In this document: in pieces, positions 45,092 to 52,904 of the stretch | How the letters are laid out: the number at the start of each line of letters is the position of its first letter | Numbering within the stretch: the stretch's first letter is position 1 | NCBI GenBank assembly: GCA_020639155.1 | Contig: JACKHF010000001.1 | Span: forward strand, 868,001-932,000 | Direction: 5' to 3' | Source: Phycisphaeraceae bacterium | GTDB lineage: Bacteria; Planctomycetota; Phycisphaerae; Phycisphaerales; UBA1924 | Length of the DNA: 64,000 bases | Made by a program: the position numbers and the translations under genes | Notes under the pieces: model-generated | Database searches by the model: none | The model's input: only the letters and a program-made list of their open reading frames with translations | Told to the model about the DNA's origin: nothing

Positions 45092-46543
45092 TTATTTCAT
45101 TGCCCGTTCTATCGCTCTCTGCGCTTCTCGCGATTCTCTGGCACGCTCGTCGATCTGATCCGGCGGATACGGCATGACGAGTCCATAAGCAGATGCGACG
45201 ACAAGCCAGTCGACCTGAGAAGGCGTGCCATCAGCACTCTCAACAAGTACGTGGAACGTCTCATCCTTCGGTGAGTACAACAGCAGTTCCTGACTCTGCT
45301 CCAGAAAATCCGGTACAAAGATGCGAGGGTTTCCAATAAAACGGTATCGGCAGTGCTGGCGAACCCAGTCCTCCGTAAGTTTGCCCCTGACCACCTCATC
45401 TGTTGACCTGCTTGGCGGAAGAAATGTTCTCATGCGTGAGGCGTCATCGTCGCCAGCTTCCTCGGGCAGGTATGCGATCACATCGCGCAAATTCGAGGGG
45501 TATCGATCGTTGTGATCAGCCGTGTATCTCATCACTGCTTCAAAGAGCAGGTTCAGATCTTGGCACACATCCAGATATTCCGTGTGCTCTGCCTCATCAG
45601 CTGCGACAGCAAGAAACATGCGCGATTCGTCTGCCTTTGCTTTCACAAAGTCAACGCCGAACATTCTTGTGTCTCCGTGCGCTGTCAGCGCCAGCACGAC
45701 TGGCATTGGTGTGAACGAAGTGTTCAGCCAGTCAATTGCGAACTCGGGCTTTGCATGCACAATCAGGGTGTCATCAGGGCTTACGATCCTGTTCCATGGT
45801 ACGGTGGAATGACCGAGATACACATATGACGTGTGCGCATCAATCCATTCGGAGGTGGGATTGTCTGGAATCTCAACCAATGCTCGTACGGCTGGCATAA
45901 CAAATGCACTTGCACGCTCCCGCGGTGTTGCATATCCCTCCTGTTGTGGGATGTACTCCAGTAACTCTCCCAGCGAAGCCGGCATAAGCTGCTCGTGATC
46001 CTTTGCATACGCCTGAAATGCCTCGTGCATCATTGCGAGATCGTCCTGAACAATCCACGACTCGGGCAGCGACGCATCATCTGTCATTGATAGAAGCGCC
46101 TGCTTCGAGTCACGCACGATCACGCGCGCAACGCCAATATCAAAGATCTCTACGCTCCCATCTGCAAAGCCAACTACAACAAGATCTCTTTCGGGCCCCC
46201 TCTGATCTTCTGGAAAATGGATGGCTCTGTCGAACTTCATGTGAACTATCGCGACCAGATCAGAACGCGGAATATCCTTATAAATAATCTTGTCGGACGC
46301 AATATAATCGAACAACGATGGATCAAGGGTTTCCTCAAGCAAGTACGTGTTGATGTCATCCATCGAAGCCGGCAGGTTCTTTCTTCGCATATCAGACGCG
46401 TAGTTCGGAAAGAGTATCTGTGCGAGCCTGACCTGCTGATACGCGGATCGCAACTGCTCATCCGGTGAAGCGATGTGAGCCCGAGCTGTCACAGCGCGCA
46501 CACACAGCAGAACGAGCGACAATGTAAAAAATCGACAGCACAT
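45092..46543 (-). CDS. secreted protein of three pseudopilin-head-like units, paralog
   Basis: 483 residues from the ATG reading MCCRFFTL, with GAGGA eight bases upstream; ATG 46558 and a longer open frame are less likely. Signal peptide (about 1-21), then the same three-unit plan as 43593-45038: MRRKNLPASMDDINTYL with GFADGSVEIFD, YAKDHEQLMPASLGELLEYIP, and YTADHNDRYPSNLRDVIAYLP. The tails of both proteins also match (REAQRAIE and RQAIRELAE). The stop lies 53 bases before the start of the paralog. Confidence 0.85.
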   Translation of the reverse strand: MCCRFFTLSLVLLCVRAVTARAHIASPDEQLRSAYQQVRLAQILFPNYASDMRRKNLPASMDDINTYLLEETLDPSLFDYIASDKIIYKDIPRSDLVAIVHMKFDRAIHFPEDQRGPERDLVVVGFADGSVEIFDIGVARVIVRDSKQALLSMTDDASLPESWIVQDDLAMMHEAFQAYAKDHEQLMPASLGELLEYIPQQEGYATPRERASAFVMPAVRALVEIPDNPTSEWIDAHTSYVYLGHSTVPWNRIVSPDDTLIVHAKPEFAIDWLNTSFTPMPVVLALTAHGDTRMFGVDFVKAKADESRMFLAVAADEAEHTEYLDVCQDLNLLFEAVMRYTADHNDRYPSNLRDVIAYLPEEAGDDDASRMRTFLPPSRSTDEVVRGKLTEDWVRQHCRYRFIGNPRIFVPDFLEQSQELLLYSPKDETFHVLVESADGTPSQVDWLVVASAYGLVMPYPPDQIDERARESREAQRAIERAMK

Positions 46544-46554
46544 CAATGAAATCC

Positions 46555-46731
46555 TCATGCACAGGTATTGCACAGATGCCATCCTGTGGTTCCACAATTG
46601 CTGCGGCAATGTTGACACGGCCAATCTCCAACGACAAACTGAATCGTATTGCCAGCCAAGTTCATCCGGCACCAACGACTCTCTGCGTACCTCTGCACTC
46701 TCAACAGTGGCAGCAGTTGAACTCTCACCAT
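46555..46731 (-). CDS. possible 58-residue zinc-ribbon protein
   Basis: A short frame ending 11 bases before the start of the 45092 gene. The C-terminus reads GDWPCQHCRSNCGTTGW then HLCNTCA: CxxC, 11 residues, CxxC, the spacing of a small zinc ribbon. ATG 46731 has AAGGAG 11 bases upstream; an ATG at residue 23 is an alternative. It overlaps, in another frame, the rejected extension of the 45092 gene. The Cys pattern is the only support. Confidence 0.38.
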   Translation of the reverse strand: MVRVQLLPLLRVQRYAESRWCRMNLAGNTIQFVVGDWPCQHCRSNCGTTGWHLCNTCA

Positions 46732-46780
46732 CCTTGGCCGCTCTCCTTTGGAAACGTATATACAGCAGGATGTTCCTAAC

Positions 46781-47638
46781 TTACACCAGTTCGCGTAGCA
46801 GCCGGCTCTTCTGGCGCTGAAGCGAGAACACGTATCCTGCGAGCCCCAACCCCACAACCACAACAATGAACCCAAGGATTCCCAGCTTGATTGGCCCACG
46901 ATGCGATGATGAACCCGACTGCTGCATCCCCATCACAACTGCGCCAGCTATCAACCCGCAGCCAAGCAACACCAGCGCAAACATCGCGCCGAACGCTTGT
47001 GAGATCATGCTGCGGTAAGCAGACTTGACCATCGATCGCACATCCTGCATCCATGCCTGTGTATCTGCGTGCGATTCGGATGCCTCCATCCAGTCCGGTT
47101 TGTGCAGCGTGCCGGAGAAATCAAGATGCGCAGCAAGATGACAGTGTTGTATTGCATTGTCGTAACAGTGCTTTGCGCCGTCATAGCCCAGCTTGATCCT
47201 GAAGTTGCCCTGTGTTGTCATGAGATGCACAGACTGCGGTGCAACCAGATCGCCGCCATCAAAGCTCGGCCCCTTCACGCCAGCAACAAGAAGCACATCA
47301 TCCGTCTGCAACGCTGTACGTGTATTTCTGGAATCTCGAATCCCGATCTCCCCCGACTCAATACGCAGCGCACGGATCCATCGCGGACGCGGAACAAGAC
47401 ACGCTGCTGCAGCACCCACAACTGCGGGACCAATGATCCACAACCACGGAATAGGCAGCTTTGTACTTACTGCCTTGTAGATCTCGGTGCCCGCAAATCC
47501 TGCAACGACCGCTCCAACAACAAGCCGGATCGGAATGTTTGCCAGCCACGGCGCTTGGCCCGTGTAGACCAGCGGCTCGGTTCCGTTGTCCGGTGGTGCC
47601 ATTGCAGCAGATACGTTTTCTGTTTCCTCAGTTTTCAT
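46781..47638 (-). CDS. membrane protein, unknown
   Basis: 285 residues, MKTEETENV start. Helices at about 34-50, 60-80 (with PIPWLWIIGPAVVGAAAACL), 205-230 and 245-268; the middle 110 residues form a soluble domain resembling a PH-like beta fold (RALRIESGEIGIRDSRNTRTALQT, VHLMTTQGNFRIKLG). This pattern, two helices then a PH-like domain then helices, occurs in bacterial membrane proteins of the DUF/bPH type. Function unknown. Followed on the same strand by the small zinc-ribbon frame and the two secreted proteins. Confidence 0.78.
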   Translation of the reverse strand: MKTEETENVSAAMAPPDNGTEPLVYTGQAPWLANIPIRLVVGAVVAGFAGTEIYKAVSTKLPIPWLWIIGPAVVGAAAACLVPRPRWIRALRIESGEIGIRDSRNTRTALQTDDVLLVAGVKGPSFDGGDLVAPQSVHLMTTQGNFRIKLGYDGAKHCYDNAIQHCHLAAHLDFSGTLHKPDWMEASESHADTQAWMQDVRSMVKSAYRSMISQAFGAMFALVLLGCGLIAGAVVMGMQQSGSSSHRGPIKLGILGFIVVVVGLGLAGYVFSLQRQKSRLLRELV

Positions 47639-47684
47639 GCGACACAATGTATCTGATTGTGGCGTTGCATGTCAGCCAAGATCG

Positions 47685-47727
47685 CGCAAAACAAAGAGCA
47701 CCCAGCAACATCGCTGCTGCCGGGTGC
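47685..47727 (-). terminator. terminator of the DUF3467 gene
   Basis: Minus-strand hairpin GCACCC / GGGTGC (47722-47727 and 47698-47703) with an inner AGCA / TGCT pair and a three-base bulge, followed by TCTTTGTTTTG. It lies 45 bases after the stop of the DUF3467 gene. Confidence 0.6.
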
Positions 47728-47772
47728 GAAGCTCACTCTCTCTATCTCCCCAGCCAAGCTGGAAATCGACAT

Positions 47773-48090
47773 TCAGTCGTTGCTGCCAGCGCTAACCGGC
47801 ACCGGCCCCTGCAGGCTGATCTCGCCGAATCGTTCCTCATACTGACGAACAACCTGAGCGAGGCTCATCGCGAGGCGCTTTGCGCCCTGCCAGTTCATGA
47901 CAGTGCGGCTGGCAACGCCGAACATCATCACGGGCTGATTGTCTGGGCCCTGCATCGGCACGTTGAGCCCGAAATCGAGGACGACCTCGTCTGCGGTGGT
48001 CGATGTGCGAACGGTGTTGGCGTAGTGCACCTGCATTTTCGACTCGTCGATGCGCACCTGGACCTGACGCTGGTTCTGTTCATCTGCCAT
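47773..48090 (-). CDS. DUF3467-family protein
   Basis: 105 residues, MADEQNQR start with AAGGAAG upstream. The order VQVRIDESKMQVHYANTVR, ADEVVLDFGLN and VMMFGVASRTVMNW matches DUF3467, a family of small (about 100-residue) cytoplasmic proteins with the conserved YAN and DFG words. Function unknown. The C-terminus has a helix with AKRLAMSLAQVVRQYEERFG, common to the family. Confidence 0.9.
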   Translation of the reverse strand: MADEQNQRQVQVRIDESKMQVHYANTVRTSTTADEVVLDFGLNVPMQGPDNQPVMMFGVASRTVMNWQGAKRLAMSLAQVVRQYEERFGEISLQGPVPVSAGSND

Positions 48091-48570
48091 TTTGAGTACT
48101 TCCTTCCGTCTCTGCAAAGGTTCTGTTCACGTCAGCGCGAATCGGGTTGCGGGTCTGGGTGAACGGGTCTGAATGATCGCACAGGGGGTGTGCGCAGCCC
48201 ACAGCGTGCGGGCGGGGTCTGTGTATCTGCAATGGTTGTGCCAACCGGGACCATGTCAACACCTACGCGATCAGGTCAACCGATTGGCCCAGCAGCCCGA
48301 GGCTGGCTCTGGTTGAGGGACCTGTTCGGCGTAGAACCGCAGTCGGTTCCCATCAGCCGTCCTGCCAGCAATGTCGGGCCTGCTTATTTGGCAGGGGATT
48401 TCGATTGCGACCGACGCCCGATACCGCTGCTCTCGAACGAACATTCTTCCTCTTTGATCCAGATTTTCCGTGTCGTTGTATCCTCTGCTTCGATTTTCGT
48501 GTATGGTTCGGGTAGCAAAGACGCGACTTCTGTGGCATTCTGTATCCGACGATTGGGAGTCATCCGGCAC
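48091..48570. other. 480-base region between DUF3467 and the LuxR-type regulator
   Basis: An open frame runs through it into the regulator gene, but its translation has no match to the LuxR family, no Shine-Dalgarno and odd composition. No hairpin with a T-run, no tRNA and no repeat was seen. Probably the promoter region of the divergent pair. Confidence 0.45.
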
Positions 48571-49377
48571 ATGCGGAACGAGCGCATCACAACTCGCGAC
48601 GTGCGTGAATGCACAAGAATCATCGGCGAATGCGTCGAGAACGGGGCTGATGCGCGCTCATGGCTGGACCACGCACTCGACGCGATGCGGGACATGGTCC
48701 ATGCACAGGTTGCCATTGGCGGCAACATGCAGCACTTCTCGCCGGATCGCAAACCCATCCCCCTCGGGTCGATCCGCAAGGGGTGGGCAACAAAGCGCGA
48801 TGAGAAATCATGGCAGGAGTACACCTCTGTCATGCCGGTCACACGAACGCCCGAGTTTGATCAACTCGCTCGATTCACCGGACCCATTGTCACCCGAAGG
48901 CGCAACCAGCTCTGGGATGAGCGCGTGTGGTACAACTCTGTCACATTCAACGAGTTCCACAAGGCAGCTGGCATCGACGATTACATCATCTCCATCGCTG
49001 CGGTACGCGAGATGAACCTGTTCAACTCCATCTGGCTACACAGACCCGTCGGCGCGCAGCCGTTCACCCGGCGCGATGCCTGGCTCATCCAGTTCATCCA
49101 CGCATCGCTCGGCGAAATGATCGGAAAGTCCATCGCGTCAGCTCTTGAGCCCGGCACCAACGGACTCACGCCGCGACAGAAGGACACGCTCGACTGCCTG
49201 CTCGATGGTGACTCCGAGAAGCAGGTGGCATATAGACTTGGACTCTCACCCACCACAGTGCATGAGTATGTGGTGGCGCTCTACCGTCACTTTGGTGTGT
49301 CCAGCCGGGGCGAACTGCTCGCGCGTTTCGTTGGCAGAGCACGCCCTCGTTTCCCCGATGATGAGTCAGCCAACTGA
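48571..49377 (+). CDS. LuxR-family transcriptional regulator
   Basis: 268 residues from ATG 48571 (MRNERITTRDV), which has GGGAG about 12 bases upstream. The N-terminal 190 residues form an unassigned sensor-like domain, possibly PAS or GAF. The C-terminus (about 205-262) is a LuxR-type helix-turn-helix: LTPRQKDTLDCLLDG, KQVAYRLGLSPTTVHEYVVALYRHFGV, RGELLARF. It probably binds DNA as a dimer in response to an unknown signal. The stop overlaps the convergent 49366 gene by 12 bases. Confidence 0.88.
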   Translation: MRNERITTRDVRECTRIIGECVENGADARSWLDHALDAMRDMVHAQVAIGGNMQHFSPDRKPIPLGSIRKGWATKRDEKSWQEYTSVMPVTRTPEFDQLARFTGPIVTRRRNQLWDERVWYNSVTFNEFHKAAGIDDYIISIAAVREMNLFNSIWLHRPVGAQPFTRRDAWLIQFIHASLGEMIGKSIASALEPGTNGLTPRQKDTLDCLLDGDSEKQVAYRLGLSPTTVHEYVVALYRHFGVSSRGELLARFVGRARPRFPDDESAN

Positions 49378-49791
49378 TTCATCCGGATTTCTCGAACGTT
49401 TCCGTGAGGGCTTTGCGACCACCTGCCAACCATCTTCGTAAATGACGATGCCGGGCGACTGTGTTGTGATCTGCTCGACATACACACCGTACTCGCGCAA
49501 TAACTCGATGATCGCGCGTACGCGACGGATCGGCTCCTTTGCTCTTGGATGGAACCACGCGATCGCGCGATGATGTCCGTCGTCACGCAATACCGCAGGT
49601 GATTTCAGATGCATCTTTAGCCACGACAGATGCCCCTCAAGTACCCGTTCTTCGTCCGGTGTCAGCACTCCCGAGTCGCGCAGCTCAAAAGCTTCCTGAA
49701 ACACGCCCATCGGCTTGTGAGACTGTTCGCACACGCGCAGGCTCTGGAACCTGATGTACGTCGCCGGAGAATCTTCGGATCTTGATGTCAT
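49366..49791 (-). CDS. hypothetical protein
   Basis: 141 residues with no signal peptide. The middle has VLTPDEERVLEGHLSWLKMHLKSP and AIAWFHPRAKEPIRRVRAIIELLREYGVYVEQI; the C-terminus is basic (KPSRKRSRNPDE). The pattern 'hydrophilic helix, then short beta, then basic tail' gives no family. Its 3' end overlaps the regulator gene by 12 bases. Confidence 0.72.
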   Translation of the reverse strand: MTSRSEDSPATYIRFQSLRVCEQSHKPMGVFQEAFELRDSGVLTPDEERVLEGHLSWLKMHLKSPAVLRDDGHHRAIAWFHPRAKEPIRRVRAIIELLREYGVYVEQITTQSPGIVIYEDGWQVVAKPSRKRSRNPDESVG

Positions 49792-50019
49792 TATCCTGTA
49801 CTGCTGGCAATGTTGCCTGATAAGTCTAGTAAAGGACGGATTTTCATCCCATCAAAACGATATGGTCGATCGCGACTTTCAGGCAGAAATGGGGCTTTTT
49901 TCGACCCAGAAAATCGTTATCGCCATCCTCCCTCTCTTTTGTGGGTAACCACAACGGCCTCCATGTGGGAACATACTGGCATCACTCGTCTGATTCACCC
50001 ACACCACACGGAGGTACAC

Positions 50020-50955
50020 ATGAAGACCATTTCCAGACTCACTGTTGTCGCTGCACTTGCAACGCTCGCTGGAACAGCAACCGCAGATGATATCTTTGTC
50101 GCTGGCGCATCGGGCAACATTTATCGTGCCGACGCCTCAGCTACATTCGATCTGTTCGTGCAGACATCCCAGGAAGTCACCTCGATCACGTTCATCGACG
50201 ATGTGCTCTATGCAGGCACGACCGCTGGCAATGTCATGCAGTACGAACTCGCCACAGGAGCGCTCGTTGGCTCGTTCAATGTACTCGAACCCATCACCGC
50301 GCTGACAGCAGCCGGCACAGATCTGTTCGTTGGCACCGAGTCAGACAAGATCATCAAGTACGACATGACAACAGGTACCCAGATCGGATCGCTCCAGCAC
50401 ATCAACGATGTCAACGCACTGACAGCGCACAACGGGAACATCATCATCGGCGGTATCGACACTTTCGTGTATTCCATGCCGCAGTCAATGTCGCAGCCCC
50501 AACTGCTCACCGTCTGTGGCGGGCAGGTGACCTGTGCCGCAGCAACTGGTGACACGCTCCTCCTCGGCACACTGCAGGGTCGCGTCTATTCGGTCAACTC
50601 AAACACCGGCACGTATTACAACATCTTCAACATGGCCAATGTGCAGCACGGCATCGACATCGTGAACGGGGAAGCTCTTACCACTGGTGCGGGAACCGAT
50701 CTGGTCACATTCAATGTCTCCTCTGGCGCACAAACAGGCACGATCGCAGCACCGGAAGCAGCGATGACCATCTCCGTGCTCGACCTGTGCGAAGCAGACT
50801 GGAACGGCGACGGCTCGCTCGATATCTTCGATTACGTCGAGTACGGCAACTCGTACTCAAGCAACGAGCCCCGCGCAGACCTTGATCACAACGGCTCACT
50901 CAACGTGTTTGACTACATCGCGTTCGGCAATCTGTACGCAGCTGGTTGCAAGTAA
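50020..50955 (+). CDS. secreted WD-like propeller protein with GC-type dockerin
   Basis: 311 residues. GGAGG lies five bases before ATG 50020. Signal peptide (1-22, ending ATADD), then repeats of about 40 residues such as YAGTTAGNVMQYELATGALVGS, FVGTESDKIIKYDMTTGTQIGS and LLGTLQGRVYSVNSNTG, which are blades of a WD/PQQ-like propeller. The C-terminal dockerin reads ADWNGDGSLDIFDYVEYG and ADLDHNGSLNVFDYIAFG, ending AGCK; here Cys in the first half is replaced, so the domain lacks one of its usual Cys pairs. First of four dockerin genes in this region. Confidence 0.9.
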   Translation: MKTISRLTVVAALATLAGTATADDIFVAGASGNIYRADASATFDLFVQTSQEVTSITFIDDVLYAGTTAGNVMQYELATGALVGSFNVLEPITALTAAGTDLFVGTESDKIIKYDMTTGTQIGSLQHINDVNALTAHNGNIIIGGIDTFVYSMPQSMSQPQLLTVCGGQVTCAAATGDTLLLGTLQGRVYSVNSNTGTYYNIFNMANVQHGIDIVNGEALTTGAGTDLVTFNVSSGAQTGTIAAPEAAMTISVLDLCEADWNGDGSLDIFDYVEYGNSYSSNEPRADLDHNGSLNVFDYIAFGNLYAAGCK

Positions 50956-51009
50956 GTAACCCCGTCCCTCAATCCCCACGCACGCCGTCCTCGTCGTGCG
51001 TACACACAA

Positions 51010-51038
51010 CCGGCACATCGCATCAAGCGGTGTGCCGG
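51010..51038 (+). terminator. terminator after the WD-like dockerin gene
   Basis: CCGGCACA (51010-51017) and TGTGCCGG (51031-51038), followed by CTTTAACTTTGTTT. The T-run is interrupted, so this is a moderate call. Confidence 0.6.
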
Positions 51039-51073
51039 CTTTAACTTTGTTTCACTGACTTGCTTTCCAGTCC

Positions 51074-51895
51074 TTATCCGCCACCCGGCTTAAGCGGCTT
51101 GCCAGTTGCAATATCCTGTCCCCGCATATGGCGCACCATGTCGAGCATCATCTGCTGCCCGCGGATCTGCTGGCTCGGCGACGAGTGAACGCGCACGTTG
51201 TTATTGAAAAACTCAGCCAGACGGCCGATGGCGCGCGGCGGAGGCCCCTTGCCCTCACGAATTGCCTTGGCATCACGCTGCGCCTGCTCGTGCATCTCTG
51301 TCACAATCTGGTTGTCGCTCATCCCGGACTCTTCGCCAGCGAGCGTTTCCATCGCACGCACCATGTCCACCAGCGACGTGTCAAGGTACCGGGCGCGATC
51401 TTCCAGCGGCACGTTGTCATACCCGTTCGCGTACTGATCCCACATGTCGATCATCAGCATCGACACGTTCTCCTCTATTTGCGCTCGTGCCTTGCCCATG
51501 ATGCCACCGGCAAATGATGCAAGCAAGACACTCTCCGTCGCGCTCATCTTCTCAAACCTCTCGCGCAACGTGCCGAGCAGTTCCAGACGTTTCTGGATCG
51601 GGAGGTTATTAAACTCATTCGTCAGCAGCGTAAAGTTCATCAACTTGTCGATGCGACCGGTGTCATAGTTCGGCGTTCTGCGAGGGATAATCGACCACAC
51701 ACCCCACACGAGCAGCGGCAGCACAATGCATCCGAGCACAATCCCACCGATACGAAAAGTACGTCGACGCGACTGCTCATCACCGAAGAGTATGTCGTCA
51801 ACACGTTCACCAAAGTCACGAAAACGACCAAACACAGACTCGTTCTGCCCGAGCCGGTCGATCATTCGCCGCATGCTGTCGTTAGGTCCCGCCAT
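51074..51895 (-). CDS. single-pass membrane protein, unknown
   Basis: 273 residues. A cytoplasmic N-terminus of about 48 residues (RLGQNESVFGRFRDFGERVDDIL) is followed by one membrane helix (about 49-72) and an external helical domain: LMNFTLLTNEFNNLPIQKRLELLGTLRERFEKM, MGKARAQIEENVSMLMIDMWDQY, VDMVRAMETLAG. It ends PLKPGGG. No family recognised. It sits between dockerin genes and is convergent with the 50020 gene. Confidence 0.8.
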   Translation of the reverse strand: MAGPNDSMRRMIDRLGQNESVFGRFRDFGERVDDILFGDEQSRRRTFRIGGIVLGCIVLPLLVWGVWSIIPRRTPNYDTGRIDKLMNFTLLTNEFNNLPIQKRLELLGTLRERFEKMSATESVLLASFAGGIMGKARAQIEENVSMLMIDMWDQYANGYDNVPLEDRARYLDTSLVDMVRAMETLAGEESGMSDNQIVTEMHEQAQRDAKAIREGKGPPPRAIGRLAEFFNNNVRVHSSPSQQIRGQQMMLDMVRHMRGQDIATGKPLKPGGG

Positions 51896-51929
51896 CGTGT
51901 GCTATATCCCAGTTCCGGATTGAGGATAA

Positions 51930-52868
51930 TCAACATCCAGCCTGCCATGAGTTAAAAAAACAAACATAATCAAAGATGGCAAACTGCCCATTACCATCGC
52001 AATCGGCATACGGGTCCTGACTTGCGTACGCGTTGCCAAAGCAGATGTAGTCAAAGATCGTCAACTCCCAGTCACCATTACAATCAATGTAGCAGTCGCT
52101 GCAACCGATTGTCCATTTAAATTCGGGATCGGGCGCAACCCAGGCAACAGCATTCAGAAACAGCGTCATGCCCTCGGGCTGCTGATTTCCCATTGCACAG
52201 CCGGATTCAGACAACGTCATCAACCATTCGCTGTCACCAGCAATGACAGTCCTCCCAGGACCAATGCTGTGCGTCCACGCTCCAATCACAATCGCCTCAG
52301 GCGTGGAGACAAGTGGCGCAACAAGCCAACTTGCCGTGTTCGTGAACCCAGCATGCGTCATCAATGGGAGAGAACCCGAAACGGCGCCAAACGGACCATC
52401 AATCACAGGATGCAACTCAGTTGTAATGGTACCGGTTGCTGGACCAAACGGTCCCACAGCATTTCCGTCAAAGCGATAGTCCAGCTCTTCGGGTATAGTG
52501 TCACCCAACGCGATGATGCCACCACGAAGTGAAAACAGTCGCACCTCAGACAGCTCAAGCGTCGTCATTGAGGAGCTCGCGGGGATAACAAGAACATCTG
52601 TTTCAGCGGGTATCTCACACCTGAAGTTTGCAACCGGCGGCAGGAACACAATCGGCCTCTCAACAATCCCGCCCGGGCCGAAGTTCGCGGGGTCGAGCAT
52701 GGCATCCCTCGCAGCAGCGTGCGCGTTGCCCGTCAGAAAGTTGTAATCGATCGAGCCGCACAACTCCGTGCGCGTCGAATCAAGTGTCAGCACATAGATC
52801 GGCTCTGGCTGCGCATGAACATGGCAACCCATACCCAGAACAGCACAAACCAGTATCTTTTTCTTCAT
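51930..52868 (-). CDS. secreted protein with GC-type dockerin
   Basis: 312 residues, MKKKILVC start with GAGG seven bases upstream. Signal peptide ends near HVHAQ. The body is about 230 residues of beta and loop structure with ALGDTIPEEL, VIAGDSEWL and SIGPGRTVIAG; this resembles a DUF4350-type or GATase-like fold, but I do not claim it. The dockerin has halves DCNGDWELTIFDYICFG and DCDGNGQFAIFDYVCFFN, ending QAGC; the second half has FFN where the others have FGN. Confidence 0.85.
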   Translation of the reverse strand: MKKKILVCAVLGMGCHVHAQPEPIYVLTLDSTRTELCGSIDYNFLTGNAHAAARDAMLDPANFGPGGIVERPIVFLPPVANFRCEIPAETDVLVIPASSSMTTLELSEVRLFSLRGGIIALGDTIPEELDYRFDGNAVGPFGPATGTITTELHPVIDGPFGAVSGSLPLMTHAGFTNTASWLVAPLVSTPEAIVIGAWTHSIGPGRTVIAGDSEWLMTLSESGCAMGNQQPEGMTLFLNAVAWVAPDPEFKWTIGCSDCYIDCNGDWELTIFDYICFGNAYASQDPYADCDGNGQFAIFDYVCFFNSWQAGC

Positions 52869-52904
52869 TTCACGCCTCACGGTCGAACCACCTCAGAGAT
52901 CAAG

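Noticed and set aside
48190..48570. N-terminal extension of the LuxR-type regulator.
   Set aside because: No ribosome binding site, unlike composition, and no family resemblance; ATG 48571 gives a normal-sized regulator.
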